Source of the DNA: Desulfovulcanus ferrireducens
GTDB taxonomy: Bacteria > Desulfobacterota > Desulfovibrionia > Desulfovibrionales > Desulfonatronovibrionaceae
NCBI RefSeq assembly: GCF_018704065.1
Contig: NZ_JAGUQP010000028.1
Span: 1 to 40,222, forward strand
Direction: 5' to 3'
Length of the DNA stretch: 40,222 bases
Shown: in pieces, positions 27,514-35,309 of the stretch
How the letters are laid out: the number at the start of each line of letters is the position of its first letter
How positions within the stretch are numbered: position 1 is the stretch's first letter
Notes under the pieces: model-generated
Seen by the model: the letters and a program-made list of their open reading frames with translations, nothing else
Database searches by the model: none
Told to the model about the DNA's origin: nothing
Translations under genes and position numbers: made by a program

Positions 27514-27540
27514 AAAAGATTTACACTTGTAAAATCTTTT
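27514..27540. repeat. AT-rich inverted repeat between divergent pgm and hflK
   Basis: AAAAGATTT (27514-27522) and AAATCTTTT (27532-27540) are perfect 9-base arms, extended by ACA/TGT with one bulge. It sits in the 230-base spacer between two divergently transcribed genes, so it could be an operator or a weak hairpin. It is not followed by a long T-run on either strand. Confidence 0.5.
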
Positions 27541-27656
27541 AATAGGAATATAGGTGGTGTTTCTAACGTACGAATATTTAGAGTTTAGAGTTTTTGTTCA
27601 TGGTAATTATCATTTCATGCTCTAGGCTTTATATTTTGGGGAGGTTGAGTAAGTTT

Positions 27657-28751
27657 ATGAATTGGGATTGGGATAAATTGCAGGAACGGCGGCAGAGACA
27701 AAATCCCGGGGGTGGCCCTGGGCCTGATTTTGGAGATTTTAATCAAAAATTGAAGCAGATCAAAGGAATAAAATTGCCCGGGGCCAAGATCGTGGTCCTG
27801 GTGGTCATTGTCTTATGGGCCTTAAGCGGTATTTACATCGTTGATCCGGATGAGGTGGGGGTTGTTCAGCGTTTTGGCCAGTTTAACCGCATTACCGGGC
27901 CTGGTCCACACTATCACATTCCTTATCCCATTGAAAAGGTGCAAACGCCTAAGGTCACACGAATTAGAAGAGTTGAGATAGGTTTTAGAACTCTGCAGAA
28001 AAAGACTACTTTTGCTACCAATCAGTATCGATTGGTTCCTGAAGAGTCTCTCATGCTTACCGGCGATGAGAATATTGTGGATGTGCAGTTTATTGTACAA
28101 TATCAAATAAAGGATCCAAAAAATTACTTGTTTAACATTTCTCAACCCGTAAAGACGGTCAAAGACGCGGCAGAGGCAGCCATGCGTGAGGTTATTGGGT
28201 ATAATAAAATAGATTCTGCCCTGACAACTGGGAAATTGTCCATTCAGAATGATACACGGGAGCTTCTACAAAATATTTTGGATCGTTATCATAGCGGTAT
28301 AAAAGTAGTGGCCGTACAACTGCAAGATGTACATCCGCCCAAGCAGGTAGTTGATGCATTTAAAGACGTGGCCAGTGCTAAAGAGGATAAAAGCAGGTAC
28401 ATTAATGAGGCAGAGGCCTATCGTAATGACCTTCTTCCCAAGACTAGAGGTGAAGTGGCCAGAATCATCAACCAGTCCTTGGCCTACAAGGAGAGTGTTG
28501 TACGCAAGGCCAAGGGTGAGGCAGACAGATTCCTCGCTATATTGAAAGAATATAACAAGGCTAAGGATATCACTAAAAAAAGAATATATATTGAAACTAT
28601 GGAGCAGATATTGTCCAACCCAAGTGTGCGCAAGATGATTATTTCAGACAAGGCCTTACAAAGAGTTGTTCCTTATTTACCTCTAAATATGGAAGGCCTC
28701 AAAGGAAAATCAACTTCCCCAAAGGGTAAAAATGTAGGAGGGAAGAAGTAA
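27657..28751 (+). CDS. hflK: Membrane protease modulator HflK
   Basis: 364 residues from the ATG at 27657, which has GGGGAGG about 11 bases upstream; the frame open from 27594 has no such site. The N-terminus is typical: MNWDWDKL, then a Gly/Pro-rich stretch (NPGGGPGPDFGDF), one membrane segment (IVVLVVIVLWALSGIYIV) and a SPFH/band 7 domain (about 80-290). With HflC it forms a cage around FtsH that tunes membrane-protein degradation. It overlaps hflC by one base (TAATG). Confidence 0.96.
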   Translation: MNWDWDKLQERRQRQNPGGGPGPDFGDFNQKLKQIKGIKLPGAKIVVLVVIVLWALSGIYIVDPDEVGVVQRFGQFNRITGPGPHYHIPYPIEKVQTPKVTRIRRVEIGFRTLQKKTTFATNQYRLVPEESLMLTGDENIVDVQFIVQYQIKDPKNYLFNISQPVKTVKDAAEAAMREVIGYNKIDSALTTGKLSIQNDTRELLQNILDRYHSGIKVVAVQLQDVHPPKQVVDAFKDVASAKEDKSRYINEAEAYRNDLLPKTRGEVARIINQSLAYKESVVRKAKGEADRFLAILKEYNKAKDITKKRIYIETMEQILSNPSVRKMIISDKALQRVVPYLPLNMEGLKGKSTSPKGKNVGGKK

Positions 28752-29611
28752 TGCCCTATAAAAAGAGCTCTGTGCTGGCTATAATTTTCATCATCTTGCT
28801 TTTAGTTGGTTCGCAGTGTGTGTTTACAGTTGATCAGACTCAGAGGGCCATAGTGCTCCAGCTTGGAAAGCCGGTGGGGTCTGATCTGGGACCCGGCCTG
28901 CATTTTAAATTGCCCTTTGTGCAGAATGTTATCTATTTTGATCGCCGGGTTTTGGAATATGATGCCCCGCCAGCAGAAGTTTTAACCAAAGACAAGAAAA
29001 ATCTTGTGGTTGACAATTATTCCCGGTGGCGGATCAAAGATCCCCTGACTTTTTACCGCAGTGTCCGCACTATTTCCAGCGGTCTCTCTCGTTTGGATGA
29101 CATAATTTATGCTGAGCTCAGGGTGGCCTTGGGTCAGTACTCGCTTACTGAGGTTGTTTCATCCAAAAGAAGCGAGATAATGAGCCAGGTGACAAAAAAG
29201 TGTAATAAACTTCTTCAAGAATATGGTATTGAGATATTGGATGTCCGTATAAAAAGGACTGACCTGCCCCCGGAAAACCAGAGGGCCATATATGGTCGGA
29301 TGCGAGCGGAAAGAGAGCGCCAGGCCAAGCAATACAGGTCAGAGGGTAGGGAGGAAGCGGTTAAAATTAGAACCACTGCAGATAAAGAACGGACCATTAT
29401 GATTGCCGAGGCCGTGCGAAAGGCAGAGGTATTGCGTGGACAAGGTGATGCTATAGCCACGGCAATTTATGCCCGGGCTTTGGCTAAGGACCCAAATTTT
29501 TATCAGTTTCTGCGCACAATGGAAGCATATAAAAAAGGCGTAAACGATAATACCAGTTTTGTGTTTACTCCGGATAGTGAGTTTTGGAGATTTTTAAATA
29601 AAAGTAGATAG
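28751..29611 (+). CDS. hflC: Membrane protease modulator HflC
   Basis: 286 residues. An N-terminal membrane segment (about 7-25) is followed by a SPFH domain starting VDQTQRAIVLQLGKPVG, with WRIKDPLTFYRSV, DVRIKRTDLPPENQRAIY and a helical tail rich in Glu/Arg/Lys (about 195-250). It is the obligate partner of HflK. The single-base overlap with hflK indicates coupling. Confidence 0.96.
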   Translation: MPYKKSSVLAIIFIILLLVGSQCVFTVDQTQRAIVLQLGKPVGSDLGPGLHFKLPFVQNVIYFDRRVLEYDAPPAEVLTKDKKNLVVDNYSRWRIKDPLTFYRSVRTISSGLSRLDDIIYAELRVALGQYSLTEVVSSKRSEIMSQVTKKCNKLLQEYGIEILDVRIKRTDLPPENQRAIYGRMRAERERQAKQYRSEGREEAVKIRTTADKERTIMIAEAVRKAEVLRGQGDAIATAIYARALAKDPNFYQFLRTMEAYKKGVNDNTSFVFTPDSEFWRFLNKSR

Positions 29612-29617
29612 GTTAGG

Positions 29618-29637
29618 AGGGCTGAAGCCCGATTTTT
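29618..29637 (+). terminator. Possible terminator after hflC
   Basis: GGGC pairs with GCCC across a TGAA loop and is followed by GATTTTTT. The stem is short, so strength is doubtful. It falls between hflC and queF. Confidence 0.45.
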
Positions 29638-29686
29638 TCGAGGATAATGTTGTATATTCCACAACTTAACAAAACGGAGCTAACAT

Positions 29687-30103
29687 ATGCGAGATGATGT
29701 TTCTTCTTTGACTTTGTTGGGGAAAAGCAAGACTGAGTATCCAACCCGGGTTGACCCTGGGATTCTGGAGACGTTTCCCAATAGATTCCCGGAAAGAGAT
29801 TACCTTATTACCTTGATTAGTGATGAGTTCACCTCTCTTTGTCCTATGACTGGCCAGCCAGATTACGGAACAATCATTATAAAATACGTTCCTGATAAAA
29901 AATGTATCGAGTCCAAGTCGTTAAAGTTTTATTTGTTTAGCTATCGCCAAGAACCAACCTTTATGGAGACAGTGACCAACCGAATTTTAGATGATCTGGT
30001 CAAGGCTTGTGAGCCCCGGCAAATGACAGTTGTGGGAAAATTCAAGGCCAGGGGCGGCATAGTGATTGAGATTGAGGCAAGTTATGTTCGTTCAGATAGC
30101 TAG
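29687..30103 (+). CDS. queF: NADPH-dependent 7-cyano-7-deazaguanine reductase (type I QueF)
   Basis: 138 residues, the short unimodular form. C52 in FTSLCPMTGQPD is the nucleophile that forms the thioimide, with D59 following. ESKSLK (75-80) is the QueF NADPH-binding motif. The segment usually written F-H-E-x-x-x-N reads TFMETVTNRI here: the glutamate is kept but the usual histidine is methionine. It reduces preQ0 to preQ1 in queuosine synthesis, with queD elsewhere in the window. It lies 75 bases after hflC. I could not fit a preQ1 riboswitch to the spacer. Confidence 0.94.
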   Translation: MRDDVSSLTLLGKSKTEYPTRVDPGILETFPNRFPERDYLITLISDEFTSLCPMTGQPDYGTIIIKYVPDKKCIESKSLKFYLFSYRQEPTFMETVTNRILDDLVKACEPRQMTVVGKFKARGGIVIEIEASYVRSDS

Positions 30104-30126
30104 ATATTCTCAACGCCTGCATAGAT

Positions 30127-30441
30127 GAGTCTGTGGCAAACCTTGCTTAAGAGAGCAATTTTTCATAACTTTTTTCAATCCTGATTTCTTTCATGCTGGT
30201 GCAAGTGCCCGGATTCATCTATAGTTTGCTTGCGGGCAGAGCATAATGGGGTATTTGGGATAAATGAATATTCTTTTATTATCGATAGTTATGGTTAATC
30301 TCGCAAAACATTTAGCCCATTCACCCCGATGCTCTGCTTACCCACAAGCTTCGCCAAGATGGCTTACCCAGCCCTTTGCAATGCATTCAAGAAACCAGGA
30401 TTTCTAATCTGGTAGTCAAAATGGGGTTTGGCCACAGACTC
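30127..30441. repeat. Foldback (long-palindrome) element, copy 1
   Basis: A 315-base element with terminal inverted repeats GAGTCTGTGGC (30127-30137) and GCCACAGACTC (30431-30441). Internal arms also pair: AATCCTGATTTCTTTCATGC with the complement of the GCATTCAAGAAACCAGGATT segment, and GCAGAGCAT (30236-30244) with ATGCTCTGC (30329-30337). Nearly the whole element can fold into one imperfect hairpin around an AT-rich centre. No transposase frame is inside, so it behaves like a MITE or a structural repeat. A second copy lies at 31749-32064. Confidence 0.88.
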
Positions 30442-30458
30442 AGATAACCTTCCTTATT

Positions 30459-30499
30459 AAATGTATAGTGTTTAAGGTTACCTTAGACATTATACATTT
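30459..30499. repeat. 20-base inverted repeat upstream of the phosphotransferase gene
   Basis: Arms 30459-30478 (AAATGTATAGTGTTTAAGGT) and 30480-30499 (complementary at 18 of 20 bases) meet almost without a loop. It lies between foldback copy 1 and the phosphotransferase ORF. Such near-perfect dyads may be operators, a cruciform or a slow-folding hairpin; there is no T-run. Confidence 0.7.
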
Positions 30500-30617
30500 A
30501 TCTTTACTCTTTTATTAAGAATAATGCACTTGGCCTATCACCGATCAACTTGCTTGAAACGATTGCATGTTAGACAATCTCATGGGTGAGTTGAGGCAAT
30601 AAAAAGCGGAGGACCTT

Positions 30618-31697
30618 ATGATAGAGATGAATTTAGACAATCTGGAACAATTTTTAAACGATATTTTACCAGGTGAAGTAAAACTCACAGGCATAGGAGA
30701 GATAGGCTCCTTAGATGAGCAAGGAATGAAGGATTTCGGCTATGGAAAACCGATGCTTATTAGCTATGAGCAGGATGGTCAGGTCAAAGAGGCTGTAATC
30801 TCGGCAATGCGCGGGGATAAATATGGGCACCAATTCTACTGGGATCGGGCGGCCATTTTAATGTTTCAGTATGAAACCGGAGGGAAAATGGAGCGGCATG
30901 TTCGGCCCATTGCTTTGGGGTATATAAATAAGCAGGGCAAGCTCATTCCGGTCCGTGAGCCAAAAGAATTTGTTATTGTCAATGAAAAGGTCGAGGGCAG
31001 AGATTATTTTTTAGACCTGGAGCGAATAAAAAAAGGCGATTTTCGCCCGGAAGATCTTGAATTGGCGAAAAAGTTCGCCAGGTGGCTGGCACGTGTGCAT
31101 AAAGAAAAGAAAGATGATGTCGATCTTTACCTTCGCCGCGTCAGACAGCTAATTGGCGATTCTGAATGTATTTGGGGACTAATTGATGCTTACCCTTATC
31201 CTTATGAGCACTTTAAGGAACAAAGATTTATTGCCCTTGAAAAGAAACTCATTGACTGGCGGTGGAAGCTCCGCAAGTTTACCCATCGATTAAGTGTCGT
31301 GCATGGAGACTTTCATCCCTGGAATGTGCTGGTCAGAGAAGGGGGAGAATTTTCTGTTCTGGACAGGAGCCGCGGCGAATGGGGAGAGCCCGCAGATGAT
31401 GTGTCCACGATGAGTTGCAATTATCTTCTTTATGGCCTCTATGATCAGCCTAAACTTGCTGGTCCATTTGAAAAACTCTATTTGACGTTTTGGGAAGAGT
31501 ACCTAGAATATACAGGTGATGAGGAAATTTTAAAGGTTATTGCTCCATTCTATGTGTTTCGGGGACTGGTTATTGCTTCACCAGAATGGTATCCCAACCA
31601 TCCGTTGCAGGTAAGAGAGGGCTTATTTCGGTTTATAGAGAATGTGCTCGAAGACGAGAGTTTTGATTATAGGAATATTAATAAATATATGAGTTGA
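30618..31697 (+). CDS. Phosphotransferase family protein (APH-like kinase fold)
   Basis: 359 residues. The catalytic loop VVHGDFHPWNVLV (about 230-242) gives the kinase aspartate and asparagine. SVLDRSRGEWGEPADDV (about 248-264) is the metal-binding segment, with DRSRG where DWE is more usual. The N-terminal lobe (about 1-125) is less conserved but contains PMLISYEQDG and an EFVIVNEKVEG hinge-like strand. Substrates of this superfamily range from antibiotics to sugars and amino alcohols and cannot be told here. The gene sits between two foldback elements and upstream of an APS-kinase-like gene. GCGGAGG precedes the ATG. Confidence 0.82.
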   Translation: MIEMNLDNLEQFLNDILPGEVKLTGIGEIGSLDEQGMKDFGYGKPMLISYEQDGQVKEAVISAMRGDKYGHQFYWDRAAILMFQYETGGKMERHVRPIALGYINKQGKLIPVREPKEFVIVNEKVEGRDYFLDLERIKKGDFRPEDLELAKKFARWLARVHKEKKDDVDLYLRRVRQLIGDSECIWGLIDAYPYPYEHFKEQRFIALEKKLIDWRWKLRKFTHRLSVVHGDFHPWNVLVREGGEFSVLDRSRGEWGEPADDVSTMSCNYLLYGLYDQPKLAGPFEKLYLTFWEEYLEYTGDEEILKVIAPFYVFRGLVIASPEWYPNHPLQVREGLFRFIENVLEDESFDYRNINKYMS

Positions 31698-31745
31698 GTG
31701 AGCCGTTGTGCTTGGTGAGCCGTGACCAGTGAGGAGGGAAAAGTA
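31694..31745. repeat. 7-base tandem repeat after the phosphotransferase gene
   Basis: GAGTTGA, GTGAGCC, GTTGTGC, TTGGTGA, GCCGTGA, CCAGTGA, GGAGGGA. It begins in the stop codon region of the phosphotransferase gene and ends at the left edge of foldback copy 2. Confidence 0.65.
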
Positions 31746-31748
31746 AGA

Positions 31749-32064
31749 GAGCTTGTGGCCGAACCTTTTTATCAATTTAATTTCTATGGTTTATTCCAGT
31801 CTTGGTTTCTTTCATGCTGGTACAAAGACTTGGACCTATCTAAAACTTGCTTGCGGGCAGAGCATAATGGGATATTTCGGGTAAACAAAAGTTTCTTTAA
31901 TTGTCGATAGTTATGGTCAATGTCGCAAAGTATTTAGCCCATTCATCCCGATGCTCTGCTTATCCACAAGCTTCGTTAAGATTGGGTTACCCAAGCCGTT
32001 TGTAATGCATTTCAGAAACCAAGACTTTCAATCAGCGGTTAAAATGAGTTTTGGCCACAGACTC
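31749..32064. repeat. Foldback (long-palindrome) element, copy 2
   Basis: A 316-base direct copy of the element at 30127-30441, in the same orientation and clearly similar along its length. Shared blocks include TTTCTTTCATGCTGGT, CTTGCGGGCAGAGCATAATG, TCGATAGTTATGGT and CGATGCTCTGCTTA. The left end is diverged (GAGCTTGTGGC), while the right end GCCACAGACTC is identical. A short open frame crosses it but has no coding character. Confidence 0.87.
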
Positions 32065-32096
32065 AAGAGCGAACTTCTAATCTTGTAAGGGTAAAC

Positions 32097-32723
32097 ATGT
32101 TGCAATCTACTCAAAAAAATAATTCAACATCCAACTTCCAACATTCAACATTAAAAGAGGGTTGGGCTGTCTGGTTTGTTGGGCTTCCCGGCTCAGGTAA
32201 GAGTAGCATTAGTAAGAGGGCGTACGAATATTTGCGGGATAAGGGTTTGGATGTGCTCCATTTGCAGATGGATGAACGCAGAAAAGTATACTTCCCTAAT
32301 CCAAAGTACACGCCCGAAGAAAGAAGAAAGGCCTATGAGCTCTTTGCCCTGGAAGCGGCTGATTTGGTTCAAAAAGGGCATGGAGTTATTTTGGATGGTA
32401 CTGCGCCTAAAGTGGAGATGCGCCGTCTGGCCAGAAATAAGATTGAAAAGTTTGCGGAAATTTATATCTCCTGCTCCCTGCAGACGGCCATGGAAAGGGA
32501 GAGCAAAAGGCCTGAAGGACTGGTTATGGCCGGGCTTTATGCCAAGGCCCTGGAGCGGAAAAAGACAGGGAGAGAGTTTCCTGGTTTGGGGCAGGTGATA
32601 GGCGTGGATATCCCTTTTGAAGAAGAACCACAGGCTGAGCTTGTGGTGAAAAATGAGGGGATAAGTTTGAGAGAGGCAGTTCAGGAGGTGACTAGGTTTT
32701 TAGATGGATGGCTTGGTCTATGA
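32097..32723 (+). CDS. Adenylylsulfate kinase-like P-loop kinase (divergent CysC)
   Basis: 208 residues by the first ATG. Residues 5-19 are encoded by a 7-base repeat, so a later start is possible though none is obvious. The P-loop GLPGSGKSS lies at about 32-40. The C-terminal part aligns with APS kinase (GLYAKALERKKTG, VIGVDIPFEEEPQAELVV). The DGDNVR motif of true APS kinases is replaced by LQMDERRK, and the ISPYR phosphoserine motif by LDGTAPKVEMRR. It may phosphorylate something other than APS; dissimilatory sulfate reducers do not need PAPS for reduction. It overlaps miaB by four bases (ATGA). Confidence 0.8.
   Translation: MLQSTQKNNSTSNFQHSTLKEGWAVWFVGLPGSGKSSISKRAYEYLRDKGLDVLHLQMDERRKVYFPNPKYTPEERRKAYELFALEAADLVQKGHGVILDGTAPKVEMRRLARNKIEKFAEIYISCSLQTAMERESKRPEGLVMAGLYAKALERKKTGREFPGLGQVIGVDIPFEEEPQAELVVKNEGISLREAVQEVTRFLDGWLGL
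32123..32153. repeat. 7-base tandem repeat in the N-terminal coding region of the APS-kinase-like gene
   Basis: TCAACAT, CCAACTT, CCAACAT, TCAACAT: four close heptamers. They lie between the first ATG and the first conserved residue of the kinase and encode SNFQHST, which is unlike any CysC N-terminus. Confidence 0.75.
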
Positions 32724-34063
32724 GTAAAAAAATGAAATTTCATATTTTTACTTTTGGCTGTCAGATGAATGTCTGTGATTCTGACTGGTTATGCAGGTCG
32801 CTGACAGCCATGGGATTTGAACAAGGCGCGGAAGAGGAAGCAGATCTGTTTCTAATTAATACTTGTAGCGTGCGCGAGAAGCCAGAACAAAAAATATATA
32901 GTTTGTTGGGTCGGCTTACATCTTATTGGAAGAAAAACAAGGATGTCTTTGTTGGTGTCGGGGGATGCGTGGCCCAACAGGTGGGCAAAAAATTTTTTCA
33001 GCGTTTCCCGCATGTACGTCTGGTTTTTGGTACGGATGGCATTGCTATGGTCCCTCAGACCATTTTAAGGCTTATCAGTGAGCCTGAGCTTAGAGTAAGT
33101 CTTCTGGATTTTGAAGACTACTATCCGGAGCGGGAGAATAACTGGCCAGAAAAGATGCCTGCTCAAGCCTATGTAAACATTATGCAGGGTTGTGATAATT
33201 TTTGTGCCTATTGTATAGTTCCTTATACCCGGGGCAGGCAAAAATCGCGTTCAAGCAAAGCAATTTTAGATGAGTGCAGGACCCTGGTTAATTTAGGAGT
33301 TAAAGAAATCACCTTGCTTGGTCAAAATGTAAACAGTTACGGGTTGGACAAGTTTGGAGATGGAGTAAGTTTTGCTGAACTTCTATATCAGGTGGCAGCC
33401 ATTGACGGACTCAAGCGTCTACGCTTTACCACTTCCCATCCCAAAGACATTGCTGATGAGGTGATAAAAGCCTTTGGAGAACTTTCTTGCCTATGTCCGC
33501 AGCTACACTTGCCTTTGCAATCCGGCTCCAACCGTATTTTAAAACTCATGGGCAGAAAGTATACCAGAGAAGAGTATCTGGATATAGTTGATAAGTTGCG
33601 CAAAGTTTGTCCTGATATTGCGCTGACCACAGACCTTATTGTTGGTTTTCCCGGAGAGACAGAAGAGGATTTTGAGCAGACTTTGGAAATGATCGAATTG
33701 GTGCGTTTTGAAAATTCCTTTTCTTTTAAATATTCAGATAGACCCGGGGTGCGAGCGGAAAAGATGCAGCCCAAGGTCTTAGAAGAGGTTAAAGTTAGGC
33801 GGCTTGCTGTTTTACAAGAGTTACAAGAGAAGTTGACCGGAGAGAGTTATGCCGGGCGAGTGGGCAAAATAGATGAGGTGCTTGTTGAAGGTCTAAGTAA
33901 AAAACAGGGTAAAGATATGAAATTTTGGCGAGGAAGAGATTCAGGTGGTCGGGTGGTTAATGTCCCCTGTTCAAGCGATAGAGACCTCACAGGAGAAATA
34001 GTCAGGGTGAAAATTGTTGAGGCCAAAAAGCATTCGTTGTTGGGTGAATGGGTTGATGAGTGA
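32720..34063 (+). CDS. miaB: tRNA-2-methylthio-N6-dimethylallyladenosine synthase
   Basis: 447 residues from the ATG at 32720, which forms an ATGA overlap with the preceding stop; the frame is open 12 bases further up. The N-terminal MTTase domain has FGCQMN (C14) and NTCSVREKPEQK plus GVGGCVAQ for the auxiliary cluster. The radical SAM motif is CDNFCAYC, followed by IVPYTRGRQKSR. The C-terminal TRAM domain (about 380-445) ends VRIVEAKKHSLLGEW-like. It methylthiolates A37 of tRNAs reading U-starting codons. The stop lies at the beginning of a 7-base repeat. Confidence 0.97.
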   Translation: MSKKMKFHIFTFGCQMNVCDSDWLCRSLTAMGFEQGAEEEADLFLINTCSVREKPEQKIYSLLGRLTSYWKKNKDVFVGVGGCVAQQVGKKFFQRFPHVRLVFGTDGIAMVPQTILRLISEPELRVSLLDFEDYYPERENNWPEKMPAQAYVNIMQGCDNFCAYCIVPYTRGRQKSRSSKAILDECRTLVNLGVKEITLLGQNVNSYGLDKFGDGVSFAELLYQVAAIDGLKRLRFTTSHPKDIADEVIKAFGELSCLCPQLHLPLQSGSNRILKLMGRKYTREEYLDIVDKLRKVCPDIALTTDLIVGFPGETEEDFEQTLEMIELVRFENSFSFKYSDRPGVRAEKMQPKVLEEVKVRRLAVLQELQEKLTGESYAGRVGKIDEVLVEGLSKKQGKDMKFWRGRDSGGRVVNVPCSSDRDLTGEIVRVKIVEAKKHSLLGEWVDE

Positions 34064-34089
34064 ATGGGATGATTGGTGGATGAGTGAGG

Positions 34090-34109
34090 GACAGGCTTTC
34101 ATGCCTGTC
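34090..34109. repeat. Hairpin downstream of miaB
   Basis: GACAGGC pairs perfectly with GCCTGTC across a six-base TTTCAT loop. No T-run follows, so it is not a standard terminator. It may be part of an intergenic palindrome family or protect the 3' end of the transcript. Confidence 0.6.
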
Positions 34110-34212
34110 AGTACTAGTGTGGGCGGCAGATCCTTATGCTCACCTCTACACCCATACATCCTCAAGATTAACTTAATAAAATAAACCCATCTTCCCAAAG
34201 GAGAGGTAATAT

Positions 34213-34710
34213 ATGATGGTTGAAATGGAAGTGGTAGGTCTGGCTGTGGATGAAGAGACCAAGATGCCCTTAATTATTTTAAAAGATAAAGAAGAAAAAT
34301 ACATTTTGCCCATCTGGATCGGCGCACTAGAGGCCATGGCAATTTCTATCCCCTTAAACGGCATAAAAATGCTGAGACCCATGACCCATGATCTGCTTTT
34401 GAATACTTTAGAAAATCTGGGAGCAAAGCTTGAGCATATCGAAATAACAGAAGTGAAGGATTCCACCTACTATGCGGAGATTGTTCTTTTAAAGGGTGAA
34501 GAGAAGCTGCGTATTGACAGCAGGCCTTCCGATGCCATTGCTCTTGCCTTGCGAGCGAAGGTACCGATTATGGTCAGTCAAAAGGTTCTGGATGAGATTG
34601 AGGTGGAAAAGCGAGAAAAATATCAGGTTGTTTTGGAGGATGAAGAAAGTAAGAAGTGGGCTGAAATTCTAGAGAAATATGATTTAGAGGATATTAAATA
34701 TAAGATGTAG
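34213..34710 (+). CDS. Bifunctional nuclease family protein (DUF151)
   Basis: 165 residues. The DUF151/BFN core is plain: PLIILKDKEEKYILPIWIG, LNGIKMLRPMTHDLL, and RIDSRPSDAIALALR, the most conserved stretch. A short acidic C-terminal tail carries no UVR domain. The family has reported nuclease activity in a plant homologue; the bacterial role is not settled. AGGAGAGG lies 7 bases before the first of two adjacent ATGs. Confidence 0.93.
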   Translation: MMVEMEVVGLAVDEETKMPLIILKDKEEKYILPIWIGALEAMAISIPLNGIKMLRPMTHDLLLNTLENLGAKLEHIEITEVKDSTYYAEIVLLKGEEKLRIDSRPSDAIALALRAKVPIMVSQKVLDEIEVEKREKYQVVLEDEESKKWAEILEKYDLEDIKYKM

Positions 34711-35300
34711 GGTGGCGTACTATTTGCTTGTCCCACAAACTATTTTTCTAATAGTAATTTCCGGTGTTTGTCAAAGATGATGTCGCCTGAGTTGGTTTTA
34801 AGAGCTTGAAGCCGAATCTTTTTATCAACTTAATTTGTTTACTAAAGTTTAGAGTTTAAATTACTGGAAGTCGGACGCACCTCTCTATTATCGCCAGTTA
34901 AGCGAGTAAAAAATATTTTGTAGTTGCTGAATAATTCTTAATTGTCAGGCTATCTTGCCATAAATTGAATCCAGGTGCTGTTTTTTTATGATCATTTTTT
35001 GGGACTTTCGGTCCCACAGGCAGCGAACCTTGAAGTTTTGAAAATAAAATCTGATACCAGTAGCTATCCATCCGGCAGTTATTGGTTGCTCTGTACGCCA
35101 GGGGATTGAAAAGAAAGACTTTGCTTCCCCTGGCTCCAATACTAAGGACAATAATGGGAGTGAAATTAAGATTCCTGGTCTGAATTTCCTTTTTCTTCTT
35201 CTCAATCCATTTTTTATGCTTTTCTACTACCTTTTGAAGGACCTCTTCCCCCAGGGCAAACGCACCTAAAATTCTTGCAGTAGAGGTAGCTCTAGCCGTG
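34711..35300. other. Gene-poor stretch with repeat fragment and unassigned short frames
   Basis: No gene I can support. A fragment of the foldback element lies at 34802-34836. On the minus strand, about 34945-35295, two overlapping frames without stops look mildly protein-like; one contains VVEKHKKWIEKKKKEI, another PWRTEQPITAGWIATG. Neither shows a recognisable family, ribosome binding site or full domain. Given the decayed genes to the right, this may be another remnant. Confidence 0.4.
34802..34836. repeat. Left-end fragment of a third foldback element
   Basis: About 35 bases (starting GAGCTTGAAGCCGAATC) match the left end of copy 2 at 31749 with only a few differences, then the similarity stops abruptly. 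The remainder of the element is missing. Confidence 0.7.
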
Positions 35301-35309
35301 TTAAATTAT

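Noticed and set aside
29612-29686. PreQ1 riboswitch before queF (also checked before queD at 4657-4749)
   Set aside because: The stem plus A-rich tail and the conserved C-rich loop of preQ1-I could not be fitted; the hairpin seen fits a weak terminator better.
31722-31910. 62-residue frame crossing foldback copy 2
   Set aside because: It is made of the heptad repeat and the palindromic element; the equivalent part of copy 1 does not keep the frame.
34945-35205. 86-residue minus-strand open frame
   Set aside because: No ribosome binding site or recognisable domain, and a second frame in the same stretch looks equally protein-like. It is kept only as a possible remnant.
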